Below, piece by piece: positions 51,860 through 60,780 of a stretch of DNA of 64,000 nt (position 1 is its first letter; each line of letters begins with the position of its first letter). Source of the DNA: Pilimelia columellifera (GTDB lineage: Bacteria; Actinomycetota; Actinomycetes; Mycobacteriales; Micromonosporaceae). Where the stretch lies: the NCBI RefSeq assembly GCF_039532605.1, contig NZ_BAAARY010000006.1, positions 1 through 64,000 on the forward strand, given 5' to 3'. The notes below the pieces were generated by a model. That model was not told the DNA's origin, made no database searches, and worked only from the letters and a program-made list of their open reading frames with translations. Made by a program: the position numbers and the translations under genes.

Positions 51860-51868
51860 GCTCGCGGT

Positions 51869-52231
51869 ATGGCTACCACCGCGCCGATTTTCTACCTCGC
51901 GATCCAGCACATGCTCGATCTCGTCGTCGGGTTGACCGCGTGCGCGGTCACCGTCGGCGGATTCGCCCACTGCCTGGCCCAGCGGCCGTCGGCGTTGGCC
52001 GCGTTGGGCACCCTCCCCAAGGGCGGATGGCTCGCGTTGTTGGGCGTCACCGGACTGCTGAGCCTGCTCCAGACGTACCTGACCGCCGTCGCCCTGCTGT
52101 TCAACGCCGGTCCGGCGGACATCTTCCTGGGACTGATGGCCCAGCTCATCGGCATCGCCGCCGGCATGGTGTACCTGCTCGATGTCCGGGCCGGTCTGCG
52201 CGGGATGAGCGACGGCCGGGGCATCTGGTGA
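51869..52231 (+). CDS. DUF2516 membrane protein
   Basis: 120 residues with three helices. It fits the DUF2516 family that follows hbhA in mycobacteria (Rv0476): FYLAIQHMLDLVVGLTACAVTVGGFAHCLAQRP and GWLALLGVTGLLSLL. Function unknown. It follows the HbhA-like gene by nine bases, and its stop overlaps the hydrolase start (GTGA), giving a four-gene operon. Confidence 0.88.
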   Translation: MATTAPIFYLAIQHMLDLVVGLTACAVTVGGFAHCLAQRPSALAALGTLPKGGWLALLGVTGLLSLLQTYLTAVALLFNAGPADIFLGLMAQLIGIAAGMVYLLDVRAGLRGMSDGRGIW

Positions 52232-53115
52232 GGGACTTCCGCTGGCCGCCACCCCCCGAGGGCGGGCCGCGGGTGTTCGGACCGGGCCCGACGGCGCCAC
52301 GCAGCGGGCGTCCCGCGTTGCCGCAGCCGCCCAGCGACGTGGTGGCCACGCCGCACGGCGTCGGGCTGGAACAGGTGGTGTCCGGCGCGGGCGAACCGGT
52401 GACGATCTTCGCGCACGGCCTGGCGAACGGCATCGCCGGGACCCGTCCGTTGGGTAGCGGCGTGCGTGGCCGGCGGGTCTTCTTCCACTTCCGTGGCCAC
52501 GGCCGCTCGGACGCGCCGCCCGGCCCGTGGGGGTACACCGACCTCGCCCGGGACCTACGTTCGGTGGCCGACCTCGCGGGCGCCACCCGGGCGCTCGGGG
52601 TGAGCCTCGGCGCGGGCGCGTTGACCAGGCTGCTGGCGGACAGTCCCGAGCGTTTCACCCACGCGGTGTTCTTCCTGCCCGCGGTCATCGACCGACCGCG
52701 TGGCCCGGCGACCCGGGCACGGTTGGCTGAGCTGCTGTCTGCGGTGGAGAGCGGGGATCTGGGCGCGGTGGCCGACGTCGTCGCCAGCGAGTTGCCGGCC
52801 TCGGTGCGCAATACGCCGGCGGGCTGGGCGTACCTGCGGCAGCGGGTCGAGCAGCTCACACAGGACGGGCTGGCGCCGGCCCTGGCCAGCCTGCCCGACG
52901 AGGTCGCCATCGGGGACCGGTCAGCGCTGGCCCAGGTGACCGCCCGCACCCTGGTGATCGGCTGTCACAACGACGACCTGCATCCGACCGCGGTGGCCGA
53001 GGAGCTGGCGGCGGCGCTGCCCTCGGCGACCCTGCATGTATACGACCGCCCGGCCGTGCTCTGGACGGCCCGGGCTGATCTGCGCGACCGCATCTCGACG
53101 TTCCTCAACGACTGA
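52228..53115 (+). CDS. Alpha/beta-hydrolase with no obvious catalytic His
   Basis: 295 residues. The oxyanion motif is FAHGLANG (61-68) and the nucleophile elbow is GVSLGAG with Ser126. The expected acid lies in GCHNDDLHPT (Asp249 or Asp250). The usual last catalytic His of this family would fall near VLWTARADL (278-286), where alanine stands; the only later His in the region is His270 in TLHVYD. It may be inactive, use another His, or be altered in substrate. Start GTG 52228 overlaps the DUF2516 stop. Confidence 0.85.
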   Translation: MRDFRWPPPPEGGPRVFGPGPTAPRSGRPALPQPPSDVVATPHGVGLEQVVSGAGEPVTIFAHGLANGIAGTRPLGSGVRGRRVFFHFRGHGRSDAPPGPWGYTDLARDLRSVADLAGATRALGVSLGAGALTRLLADSPERFTHAVFFLPAVIDRPRGPATRARLAELLSAVESGDLGAVADVVASELPASVRNTPAGWAYLRQRVEQLTQDGLAPALASLPDEVAIGDRSALAQVTARTLVIGCHNDDLHPTAVAEELAAALPSATLHVYDRPAVLWTARADLRDRISTFLND

Positions 53116-53169
53116 GCGGCGACGACTGAGCGCGACGACCGGGCGGCGGCGACGGTCAGCGGCAGGGCG

Positions 53170-53934
53170 TCAGCCGGCGTGCAACGCCCCCAACAGCGAC
53201 GCGTCGCCGGTGACCGCCAACGACCGGGACGGGACGCGCCCGAACAGGCTCAACAGCAGATCGCTGGCGGCGCCGGCGGCGTGTGCCCGCGGATGGTGGT
53301 CGTCGGTGTCCAGGATCGTGTCGGTGTCCAGCAGCGAGATCCCCTCGCCGCGCAGCCGGACGTACCACTCCTGCGCCAGGTCGGTGGCGACGAGGTGGAC
53401 GACGCCGTTGAGGTCGGTCGGGCCTTGGCGGCGTCCGGCCGGGAGCCAGGTGTCGAGGATCTCGCTGACGCCGTCAGCGGCCAGTTTGGACTCGATCGGC
53501 TGGGCGGCGCCGGTGGCGCTCTGGAGGTCCCAACGGTGGACGGCGGTGTCGAGGGCGGTGCGTCGGAACCAGAAACCGGCCTTCTTCGCCTGCGGCGCCC
53601 AGTTCCAGGCGGGGGTGGTCGGGTCCAGCGGCTCCAGGCACGACATGAGCATGAGGTGCTCGTCATCCCACCAGCTCAGCGTCGCAGGCCACGCGGGGAC
53701 GTCCGCGCGGTGGTCGGCGAACGCGGACGGCGGCTCGGTCACGCCCCGCTCGACGTGCTGACGCACCCACGAGTAGAAGCTGCCGAGATGGGCGGTCAGC
53801 GTCTCGACGGTCCAGCCCGGGCAGCCGGGGACGACGACATCCGGTGGGGCGGTGGTGGCAGCGGCGCGGAACGCGGCGCCCTCGGCACGTAGACCGGCGA
53901 GCCAGAATTCCTTGTCGCCGTGTAGTCGGTGCAT
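53170..53934 (-). CDS. Maleylpyruvate isomerase-family (DinB-fold) mycothiol-type enzyme
   Basis: 254 residues. The DinB/mycothiol-dependent maleylpyruvate isomerase N-terminal bundle: VPGCPGWTVETLTAHLGSFYSWVRQHVERG, then WFRRTALDTAVHRWDLQSATG (His triad members) and a C-terminal SCP2-like part. Related proteins use mycothiol as cofactor or thiol acceptor. ATG 53934 follows GAGGAGG. It is monocistronic and diverges from murB. Confidence 0.9.
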   Translation of the reverse strand: MHRLHGDKEFWLAGLRAEGAAFRAAATTAPPDVVVPGCPGWTVETLTAHLGSFYSWVRQHVERGVTEPPSAFADHRADVPAWPATLSWWDDEHLMLMSCLEPLDPTTPAWNWAPQAKKAGFWFRRTALDTAVHRWDLQSATGAAQPIESKLAADGVSEILDTWLPAGRRQGPTDLNGVVHLVATDLAQEWYVRLRGEGISLLDTDTILDTDDHHPRAHAAGAASDLLLSLFGRVPSRSLAVTGDASLLGALHAG

Positions 53935-54012
53935 TCGCGGCCTCCTCACGGTCCCGGGCCGACCGGGCGGGCAGCGCCCGCCCGGCATACCCCACCCGCC
54001 TAGGGTGGTGAT

Positions 54013-55074
54013 GTGTTTGACGATATCTCTGAATCCGCGCTCGCGCCGGCTACGCCACTCAGTACGGTCACCACCCTGCGCCTCGGCGGCCCGGCGCCGC
54101 GGCTCGTCAGCGCCACCACCGATGCCCAGCTCATCGACGCGGTCCGGGGCGCGGAGACGTTCCCGCTGATTCTGGGCGGCGGCAGCAACGTCGTCGTCGC
54201 CGATGCCGGGGTTGCGGTCCCGACGATACTCATCCGCACCCGCGGCGTGGAGTCGGCGCTGGTCGGCGACGAGGCGATCGTCTCAGTCGCGGCCGGCGAG
54301 CCGTGGGACGAGGTCGTGGCGGCGATGTGCGCGGCCGGGCTCGCCGGTCTGGAGTGCCTGTCGGGGATCCCGGGGGCGGCCGGCGCGACCCCGATCCAGA
54401 ACGTCGGCGCGTACGGGCAGGAGGTTGCGGAGACGATCGTCGCGGTGCGGGCGTTCGACCGGGTCGCCGACGCGGTGGTCACGATGACCGCCGAGCAGTG
54501 TCGGTTCGGGTACCGCGGCAGCGTCTTCAAGCGCAGCTCCCGCTGGGTGGTGCTGGGGGTGGACTTCCGGCTGGCCCGGTCGACGCTGTCGGCGCCGGTC
54601 CGGTACGCCGAGCTGGCGGGTCGGCTGGGCGTGGCGGTGGGGGAGCGGGCGCCGCTGGCGGATGTCCGGTCGGCGGTGCTGGCGCTGCGCGCCGGCAAGG
54701 GCATGGTGCTGGACCCGGCCGACGCGGACACCTGCTCGGTCGGATCGTTCTTCGTCAACCCGGTGCTCGACGCCGCCGCCTACCAGGCGTTGGGCGTGCG
54801 GCTGGCGGGAGGCGAGGTGCGGGCGTGGCCGATGGCAGGCGGCGGCGCGAAGGTCAGCGCGGCCTGGCTCATCGAACAGTCCGGCTTCGGGCGTGGCTTC
54901 ACTCTCGGCGGCGGGGTCGCGGTATCGGGCAAGCACACCCTGGCGTTGACGAACCGGGGCGGCGGCACGACCGCGGCCCTGCTGGAGCTGGCCCGGCACA
55001 TCCGCGACGGGGTGCACGAGCGGTTCGGCGTGACGCTGCGTCCGGAGCCGGTCCTGGTCAACTGCGAGCTGTGA
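54013..55074 (+). CDS. murB: UDP-N-acetylenolpyruvoylglucosamine reductase MurB
   Basis: 353 residues, type I MurB. FAD-binding motifs TTLRLGGPAPRLVSATTDAQLI and LILGGGSNVVVADAG, LSGIPGAAGATPIQNVGAYGQEV, the proton-donor Ser region CSVGSFFVNPVL and the C-terminal Glu in LRPEPVLVNCEL. It makes UDP-N-acetylmuramate for peptidoglycan in the cytoplasm. The position matches Rv0482 next to the mshA region. It ends overlapping the converging methyltransferase by 17 bases. Confidence 0.97.
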   Translation: MFDDISESALAPATPLSTVTTLRLGGPAPRLVSATTDAQLIDAVRGAETFPLILGGGSNVVVADAGVAVPTILIRTRGVESALVGDEAIVSVAAGEPWDEVVAAMCAAGLAGLECLSGIPGAAGATPIQNVGAYGQEVAETIVAVRAFDRVADAVVTMTAEQCRFGYRGSVFKRSSRWVVLGVDFRLARSTLSAPVRYAELAGRLGVAVGERAPLADVRSAVLALRAGKGMVLDPADADTCSVGSFFVNPVLDAAAYQALGVRLAGGEVRAWPMAGGGAKVSAAWLIEQSGFGRGFTLGGGVAVSGKHTLALTNRGGGTTAALLELARHIRDGVHERFGVTLRPEPVLVNCEL

Positions 55075-55864
55075 CCGGCCCGCCGGGCGCCACCGCCGAC
55101 CAGGCGACGGTCACCTCTCCGAGCCGCCACCGCGCCGGCCGGTCCAGCACCGGCCATCCGGACTCCAGTATTGATGCCACCGCCCGCTGCCAACGTTGCC
55201 GGGGGCCGAACGCAGCGTAGGGCGCGGCCGCCGCCCACCCGGAGTCGAGCGCGCCGAGCAGCGCGTGCACGCCCTCGCCGGGCACATTGTGGTGGATGAG
55301 CGCCTTGGGAAGCCGCTCGGCGAGGGTCGCCGGACGGTCGAGCTGGTTGAGCCGGGCGGCGAGCGTCAGCGACCGTGGTCCGACCGCGTCGACGCTCACC
55401 CAGGCGGCGAGCCGACCCAACTCGTCGCAGGTGCCTTCGACCAGCGCCCCGCCAGGGGCGAGAGCGCCGACGATCGTCTGCCAGGCCCCGGCAACGGCGG
55501 CCTCGTCGTACTGGCGAAGGACGTTCGCGGCACGGGCCACGGTCGGGCGCAGGCCGGCCAGCTCGAAGCCGCCGCGCCGGAACTCCAGCAGCGGCGGTCG
55601 CGCCGCCGACTGGGCGGACGCCACCCGTTCCGGGTCGATCTCCAGGCCGACGACGCGCAGGTCGGGTCGGATCGCGGCCAGCCGGGACCGCAGTTCGAGG
55701 ACCGTGACCGGGCTGGCGCCGTAGCCCAGGTCCACGACCAGGGGATCGTCCGCCTCGCGCAGCAGCGGGCCGAGCCAGTGGGCGATCCAGCGGTCCATGG
55801 CGCGTAGCCGGTTCGGGCTAGTGGTGCCCCGGGTGACGACGCCCTGCGGGCGGGGCGCTCTCAC
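55058..55864 (-). CDS. Class I SAM-dependent methyltransferase-like protein
   Basis: 268 residues. Motif I is LVVDLGYGASPVTVLEL (about 43-59), followed by VVGLEIDPERV and a late LAPGGALVEGTCDELGRLAAW. It resembles actinobacterial methyltransferases found beside this SDR gene. Whether it methylates a small molecule or a macromolecule is not clear. GTG 55864 overlaps the SDR stop by three bases, so it is the second gene of a two-gene unit. Confidence 0.86.
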   Translation of the reverse strand: MRAPRPQGVVTRGTTSPNRLRAMDRWIAHWLGPLLREADDPLVVDLGYGASPVTVLELRSRLAAIRPDLRVVGLEIDPERVASAQSAARPPLLEFRRGGFELAGLRPTVARAANVLRQYDEAAVAGAWQTIVGALAPGGALVEGTCDELGRLAAWVSVDAVGPRSLTLAARLNQLDRPATLAERLPKALIHHNVPGEGVHALLGALDSGWAAAAPYAAFGPRQRWQRAVASILESGWPVLDRPARWRLGEVTVAWSAVAPGGPVTARS

Positions 55865-56625
55865 ACGCGGTGCACCTTGTGCTGGGCGGCCTGGGCCAGC
55901 GGGCGGACCACCAACCGGTCCACGTTGACGTGCCGTGGCCGGGTGGCGCACCAGGCGACGCAGTCGGCGATGTCGTCGGCGACCAACGGCTCGGCGACCC
56001 CGGCGTAGACGGCGGCGGCGGCCACGGCGTCGCCGCCGGTCCGGTTGAGCGCGAACTCCTCGGTGCGCACCATCCCCGGGTCGATCTCGATGACCCGGAC
56101 CGGACGCCCACACAGCTCCAGCCGCAGGGTTTCGGTCAACGCCAGTTCGGCGTGCTTGGCGGCGGTGTAGCCGCCCCCGCCCTCGTAGGTGACCAGACCC
56201 GCCGTGGAGCCGATGACGACGATTGTTCCGGCGCCCGAGCGCTCCAGCGCCGGCAGCAGCGCCTGGGTGACCCGCAGCGTGCCGAGCACGTTGAGGTCGT
56301 ACATCCACTGCCAGTCGGTCGGGCTCGCATGCTCGACGTGGTCGACGCCCCGGGCGCCGCCAGCGTTGTTGACCAGCAACGACACCGGACCGCCGAGGTC
56401 GGCTGCCCGGGCGGCGAGCGCGGCCACCGACGCGTCGTCGGTGACGTCGCAGGTCACCGCGACGGCGGCGCCGCCGTCGGCGGTGATCCGCGTGACGAGG
56501 TCGGCGAGCCGGTCGGCGCGGCGGGCGGCTGCAACGACGCGGAATCCCTCGTCGGCCAGGCGTCGGGCGGTGGCCGCTCCGATGCCGCTGGAGGCGCCGG
56601 TGACGACGGCGATGGGTGAGCTCAT
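55861..56625 (-). CDS. Short-chain dehydrogenase/reductase
   Basis: 254 residues, classical SDR: TGASSGIGAATARRLADEG (cofactor), NNAGGARG, IVVIGSTAGLVTYEGGGGYTAAKHAEL with catalytic Ser, Tyr and Lys, and DPGMVRTEEF. It probably uses NADP(H). The neighbour of murB and mshA in M. tuberculosis is also an SDR (Rv0484c), so the place is conserved. The substrate is unknown. ATG 56625; an alternative start lies nine bases upstream. Confidence 0.93.
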   Translation of the reverse strand: MSSPIAVVTGASSGIGAATARRLADEGFRVVAAARRADRLADLVTRITADGGAAVAVTCDVTDDASVAALAARAADLGGPVSLLVNNAGGARGVDHVEHASPTDWQWMYDLNVLGTLRVTQALLPALERSGAGTIVVIGSTAGLVTYEGGGGYTAAKHAELALTETLRLELCGRPVRVIEIDPGMVRTEEFALNRTGGDAVAAAAVYAGVAEPLVADDIADCVAWCATRPRHVNVDRLVVRPLAQAAQHKVHRV

Positions 56626-56815
56626 ACCCGTCATTGTCGCCCGCAACGACGGCCATGCGACAGCCGGTAGTCGACGCCGGACGAAAGCGGACAAGACGCC
56701 AGGTCTGTCGCGAGAGCTGTGTCACGTCTGGGAGGCGGTCATTCACAAGAACGCATGCCGGCGGGAAGATGTGCCGCGGCGCGGGCGTTGCGTGGCAGGA
56801 GCGAAGCTGGCGGCG

Positions 56816-58174
56816 ATGGGAGCGAATGTGGCGAATTGGACAGATGGACGTCCTGGTGACGTTCCGTCCGGGCTTCGCCGGATCGCCACCCTCACAGTCC
56901 ACACCTCGCCGCTCGACCAGCCCGGCACCGGCGACGCCGGCGGGCTCAACGTCTACGTCGTCGAGGTCGCCAAGCGGCTCGCCGCCGCGGGCGTCGAGGT
57001 GGAGATGTTCACCCGGGCCACCGCCAGCGACCTTCCGCCGGTGGTCGAGCTGGCCCCCGGCGTCCTGGTCCGCCACCTGGTCGCCGGACCCTTCGAGGGC
57101 CTGGCCAAAGAGGAGCTGCCGGCGCAGCTGTGCGCGCTGACCACCGGCGTGCTGCGGGCCGAGGCGGCCCGCCCGCCCGGCTACTACGACCTCATCCACT
57201 CCCACTACTGGCTCTCCGGCCAGGTCGGCTGGCTCGCCAAGGACCGTTGGGGCGTGCCGTTGGTGCACACCGCGCACACCCTCGCCAAGGTCAAGAACGA
57301 TCAGCTCGCCGACGGGGACCGGCCCGAGCCGAAGGCCCGAATCATCGGCGAGGAGCAGGTCGTCGCTGAAGCCGACCATCTCGTCGCCAACACCACAGTT
57401 GAGGCCGGTGACCTCATCACCCGGTACGGCGCCGACCCGTCCCGGGTGTCGGTCGTCGAGCCGGGCGTCGACCTGCAAACCTTCCGGCCGTCGTCGGCCG
57501 GGTGTGAGCGGACCGTCCGTCGGCGCTCCCGCCGGCAGCTGGGCCTGCCCGAACACGGCCAGGTGGTGGCGTTCGTCGGACGTATCCAACCGCTCAAGGC
57601 CCCGGACGTGCTGCTGCGCGCCGCCGCTGACCTCGCCGCCCGGGACCCGGAGCTGGCCGGCCAGCTCACCGTCGTCATCGTCGGCGGTCCCAGCGGCAGC
57701 GGGATGGACCGGCCCGCCGCCCTCATGGAGCTGGCCGCCGCGCTGGGGCTCGCCGACAGCATCCGCTTCCTGCCTCCGCTGCCACCCGAAACGCTGGCCG
57801 ACCTGTACCGGGCTGCGGACCTGGTGGCGGTTCCCTCGTACAGCGAATCCTTCGGACTGGTGGCGCTGGAGGCGCAGGCGTGCGGCACGCCGGTGGTCGC
57901 CGCGGCCGTCGGCGGCCTGGTCACCGCGGTCCGGGACGGCCACAGCGGGCTGCTGGTCCCTGGCCACGAGCCGGCCCAATGGTCGGCCGCGTTCGCCGGC
58001 CTGCTGCGCGCGCCGACACGGCTGGCGGAGTTGGCCAGGGGCGCGGTCGACCACGCGCGGGACTTCTCCTGGGACCGCACGGCCGCCGGCCTGCTGGCCG
58101 TCTACGGTGGGGCGATGGCGCAGCGACAGGCCCAACGCCAGGCCGACCAGCCCGTCGGGGCGGTGGCCTGGTGA
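56816..58174 (+). CDS. mshA: D-inositol-3-phosphate glycosyltransferase MshA
   Basis: 452 residues, a GT-B glycosyltransferase (GT4) that joins GlcNAc from UDP-GlcNAc to inositol 3-phosphate, the first step of mycothiol synthesis. Diagnostic segments are LTVHTSPLDQPGTGDAGGLNVYVVEVAKRL, EMFTRATASDLPPVVE, HSHYWLSGQVGWLAKDRW, VVEPGVDLQTFRP and SYSESFGLVALEAQACGTPVVAAAVGGL. The family starts close to ATG 56816; an upstream GTG is also open. The YbjN gene begins within its stop codon (GTGA). Confidence 0.97.
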   Translation: MGANVANWTDGRPGDVPSGLRRIATLTVHTSPLDQPGTGDAGGLNVYVVEVAKRLAAAGVEVEMFTRATASDLPPVVELAPGVLVRHLVAGPFEGLAKEELPAQLCALTTGVLRAEAARPPGYYDLIHSHYWLSGQVGWLAKDRWGVPLVHTAHTLAKVKNDQLADGDRPEPKARIIGEEQVVAEADHLVANTTVEAGDLITRYGADPSRVSVVEPGVDLQTFRPSSAGCERTVRRRSRRQLGLPEHGQVVAFVGRIQPLKAPDVLLRAAADLAARDPELAGQLTVVIVGGPSGSGMDRPAALMELAAALGLADSIRFLPPLPPETLADLYRAADLVAVPSYSESFGLVALEAQACGTPVVAAAVGGLVTAVRDGHSGLLVPGHEPAQWSAAFAGLLRAPTRLAELARGAVDHARDFSWDRTAAGLLAVYGGAMAQRQAQRQADQPVGAVAW

Positions 58175-58749
58175 CCGCGGCGCGGGCCGCTCAGCGCTCC
58201 GCGGTGGGCGAGCTGATCGCGCGGTTCTGCGCCGAGCGTGACCTACCGCTGGAGCGGACCGGCGAGCACGCGTACGCCGTGACGCTTCCGGGCACGCACA
58301 AGCTCAGGACCGTCTGCCATCTCATCGTCGGCGAGCACGCGTTGCGGATCGAGGCGTTCGTCATGCGGCAGCCCGACGAACGTCGGGAGGACGTCTGGGC
58401 GTGGTTGCTGCGACGTAATTCGCGCATGTACGGGCTGGCCTTCTCGATCGACGCCGCGGGGGATATCTATCTGACCGGTCGGGTCGGCCTCGGCGCGCTC
58501 GCTGAGGACGAGCTTGACCGTTTGTTGGGGTCCGCCCTCAGCTATGCGGATGGATCTTTCGACACGCTGTTGGAGATCGGCTTTGGCTCGGCCATCCGAC
58601 GGGAATGGCAGTGGCGGGTCAGCCGCGGCGAGTCGGTGGCTAATCTGCGCGCCTTTGCCCATCTATTTCCTCAGGAATCGCCCGCGGACGAGCGCCATGA
58701 CGAGGGCTCACCTCGCGAATCTGACGCCTCGGGTAAGCCATCGGTGTGA
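58171..58749 (+). CDS. YbjN-domain protein
   Basis: 192 residues. YbjN fold: LIARFCAERDLPLERT, LRTVCHLIVGEHALRIEAFVMRQPDERREDVWAWLLRRNSRMYGLAFSID and GSFDTLLEIGF. Function unknown; counterparts lie between mshA and gpm in mycobacteria (Rv0487). It is thought to resemble type III secretion chaperones in fold. Coupled to mshA by a four-base overlap. Confidence 0.9.
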   Translation: MTAARAAQRSAVGELIARFCAERDLPLERTGEHAYAVTLPGTHKLRTVCHLIVGEHALRIEAFVMRQPDERREDVWAWLLRRNSRMYGLAFSIDAAGDIYLTGRVGLGALAEDELDRLLGSALSYADGSFDTLLEIGFGSAIRREWQWRVSRGESVANLRAFAHLFPQESPADERHDEGSPRESDASGKPSV

Positions 58750-59085
58750 CGGGGGGAACAAGCCGTCGCGTTGTGTTGGGCCCCTTCGGTAACTAAGGTT
58801 TGGGTCAGCACTTGTGCTTCGACGCCTCGCAAACGTTCGCCTGGGGAGTATTCCATTCGCTTCCAGCGGACGTGGGCATTCGACGGAGACGGTGGGGGAA
58901 AGAGCGGAGACGCTCGCCGTTGGGGAACGGCATCGTGAGGCCGGCTGATCCGGACAGCGCTTATGGGGATGGGCGCTCGGATCCGCCGGCTTTTCGAGTT
59001 CTCTGGATCGCCGCGACGTTTCCGGCCGGTATCCGTCAGGCGCCTCCGCCCGCCTGACCGGCCCGGGTGCGGCAGGATGTCAGTC
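58750..59085. other. Intergenic region before gpmA
   Basis: No gene or recognised riboswitch. It is somewhat less GC-rich near 58780-58860 and holds a small GAGCG/CGCTC hairpin near 58901. It should contain the gpmA promoter, but no convincing -35/-10 pair was found. Confidence 0.5.
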
Positions 59086-59838
59086 ATGACTCTGGGAACC
59101 CTGGTGCTGCTGCGGCACGGCGAGAGCGAGTGGAACGTCAAGGGCCTGTTCACCGGATGGGTGGACGTGGACCTGACCGCCAACGGCGAGACCGAGGCCC
59201 GTCGTGGCGGGGAACTGCTCGTCGAGCACGGCCTGCTGCCGGACGTCGTCCACACCAGCCTCCAACGCCGCGCCATCCGAACCGCGAACATCGCGTTGGA
59301 CATCGCCGACCGGCACTGGATTCCGGCCCGGCGGTCGTGGCGGCTCAACGAACGCCACTACGGAGCGTTGCAGGGCAAGGATAAGAAGCAGACCCTCGTC
59401 GAGTTCGGTGAGGAGCAGTTCATGCTCTGGCGCCGCTCCTACGACACCCCGCCACCGCCGCTCGCCGACGACGACGAGTTCTCACAGGTCGGCGACGCCC
59501 GTTACGCCGAGCTGGCGCCCGAGCAGCTGCCCCGCGCCGAGTGCCTCAAGGATGTCGTCGGCCGGATGCTGCCGTACTGGCACGACCAGATCCTGCCGGA
59601 CCTGCGGGCCGGCCGGACTGTTCTGGTAGCGGCCCACGGCAACTCGCTGCGGGCCCTGGTCAAGCACCTCGACCAGGTCTCGGACGAGGCGATCGCCAGG
59701 CTGAACATCCCGACGGGTATGCCGCTGCGCTACGAACTGGACCCGGGCACGCTGCGTCCGCTGACGGCCGGTGGCGTGTATCTCGACCCGACGGCGGCGG
59801 CCGCCGCGGCCGCCGCCGTAGCCAACCAGGGCCGCTGA
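59086..59838 (+). CDS. gpmA: 2,3-bisphosphoglycerate-dependent phosphoglycerate mutase
   Basis: 250 residues. It interconverts 3- and 2-phosphoglycerate in glycolysis. The phosphohistidine motif LVLLRHGESEWN opens the protein; TSLQRRAIRTANIAL, WRLNERHYGALQGKDK and the second His in VLVAAHGNSLRALVKHL follow. ATG 59086 is used; ATG 59077 would add three residues. The C-terminus ends in a run of alanines. Placement before senX3-regX3 equals Rv0489. Confidence 0.97.
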   Translation: MTLGTLVLLRHGESEWNVKGLFTGWVDVDLTANGETEARRGGELLVEHGLLPDVVHTSLQRRAIRTANIALDIADRHWIPARRSWRLNERHYGALQGKDKKQTLVEFGEEQFMLWRRSYDTPPPPLADDDEFSQVGDARYAELAPEQLPRAECLKDVVGRMLPYWHDQILPDLRAGRTVLVAAHGNSLRALVKHLDQVSDEAIARLNIPTGMPLRYELDPGTLRPLTAGGVYLDPTAAAAAAAAVANQGR

Positions 59839-59873
59839 CCCGACAAACCCCGGCCCGAGGACGGCGCCGACCA

Positions 59874-59928
59874 TGGACGCTGCGCGTGAAACTCCGCTGA
59901 CTTGCGGCTGACTCGCGCGCAGCGTCCA
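59874..59928. terminator. Bidirectional terminator between gpmA and phoU
   Basis: TGGACGCTGCGCG pairs perfectly with CGCGCAGCGTCCA, and an inner CCGC/GCGG stem sits in the 29-base loop. It lies 36 bases after gpmA and 28 bases after phoU, which converge here. Confidence 0.85.
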
Positions 59929-59955
59929 GGTCACCAAGTGCGGCGTCGCGGCGGA

Positions 59956-60612
59956 TCAGTCGGTCGCCGAGGTGGGCTGTTCGCCGGTGATCAGGTACAC
60001 GACGTGCCGGCCGGCGTTGACGGCGTGGTCGGCGTACCGCTCGTAGAAGCGGCCCAGGAGCGCCGCGTCGACGGCGGGCTCGACGCCGTGCGGCCAACCG
60101 GGCCCGAGCACGATGCCCAGCAGCTGTCGGTGCAGGGTGTCCATGGCGTCGTCGGCGTCGTCCATCCGGGCGGCCTGGGTGGCGTTGGGGGCCGAGAGCA
60201 CGCGTCCCATCTCGCCGGCCATCCGGTCGGCGACGTTCGCCATCTGCCGGAACACGCCGACCAGCTCCTGCGGCAGCGCCGACGCCGGGTGCCGGCGGCG
60301 GGCGGTGCGCGCCACATGCCGGGCCAGGTCGCCCATGCGCTCGATGTCGCCCGCGATGTGCAGGGCGCTGACCACCATGCGTAGGTCCCCGGCGACCGGC
60401 GCCTGCCGGGCGAGCACCTCCCGAACCTGCTCCTCGACCTGCCGGTACAGGTCGTCGATGTCCTGGTCCCGGGCCACCACCGACTCGGCGGCATCGAGGT
60501 CCGCTGAGATCAACGCGTCGGTGGCCTGGCTCATCGCGGCCCGAACCGCGTCGGCCATCGATACCATTAACCGGCCGATCTCCAACAGGCTGGCGTCGAA
60601 CTCCTCGCGCAT
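59956..60612 (-). CDS. phoU: Phosphate signalling protein PhoU
   Basis: 218 residues, two three-helix PhoU repeats with metal-binding acids: DADLDAAESVVARDQDIDDLYRQVEEQ in the first and HIAGDIERMGDLARHVARTARR plus RFYERYADHAVNAGRHVVYLITGE at the end. PhoU links Pst activity with the sensor kinase and represses the regulon when phosphate is ample. It is divergent from senX3 and shares the PHO-box region. Confidence 0.96.
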   Translation of the reverse strand: MREEFDASLLEIGRLMVSMADAVRAAMSQATDALISADLDAAESVVARDQDIDDLYRQVEEQVREVLARQAPVAGDLRMVVSALHIAGDIERMGDLARHVARTARRRHPASALPQELVGVFRQMANVADRMAGEMGRVLSAPNATQAARMDDADDAMDTLHRQLLGIVLGPGWPHGVEPAVDAALLGRFYERYADHAVNAGRHVVYLITGEQPTSATD

Positions 60613-60679
60613 AAGGCTCCTCAGATTGTCGTTACGGCGCCACCGTAGGCCCGCTCACGCGGCCGCCGGGTTAACTGCG

Positions 60680-60707
60680 GTGAACACATGTCGGCGGGAA
60701 AGTGAAC
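60680..60707. promoter_or_regulatory. PHO box between phoU and senX3
   Basis: Two TGAAC cores (GTGAAC at 60680 and 60702) lie exactly 22 bases apart, two 11-nt periods, with a weak unit between and a TTAAC ten bases before. This fits autoregulation of phoU and senX3-regX3 by RegX3/PhoP. Confidence 0.72.
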
Positions 60708-60780
60708 AGTACGGCCCTCGCGTCCGCTTCGTGTCGCTCGCTGCCCGGATGCGCGAAACAATGAGCCGTACGATCGTCTT

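Noticed and set aside
55058..58135. 1025-codon minus-strand frame across mshA, SDR and the methyltransferase
   Set aside because: Only its C-terminal 268 codons (from GTG 55864) are a real methyltransferase; the rest is antisense to mshA and out of frame with the SDR.
58750..59085. Riboswitch or other structured leader before gpmA
   Set aside because: I looked for cyclic-di-AMP, cobalamin, TPP and SAM signatures and saw none; only small hairpins are present.
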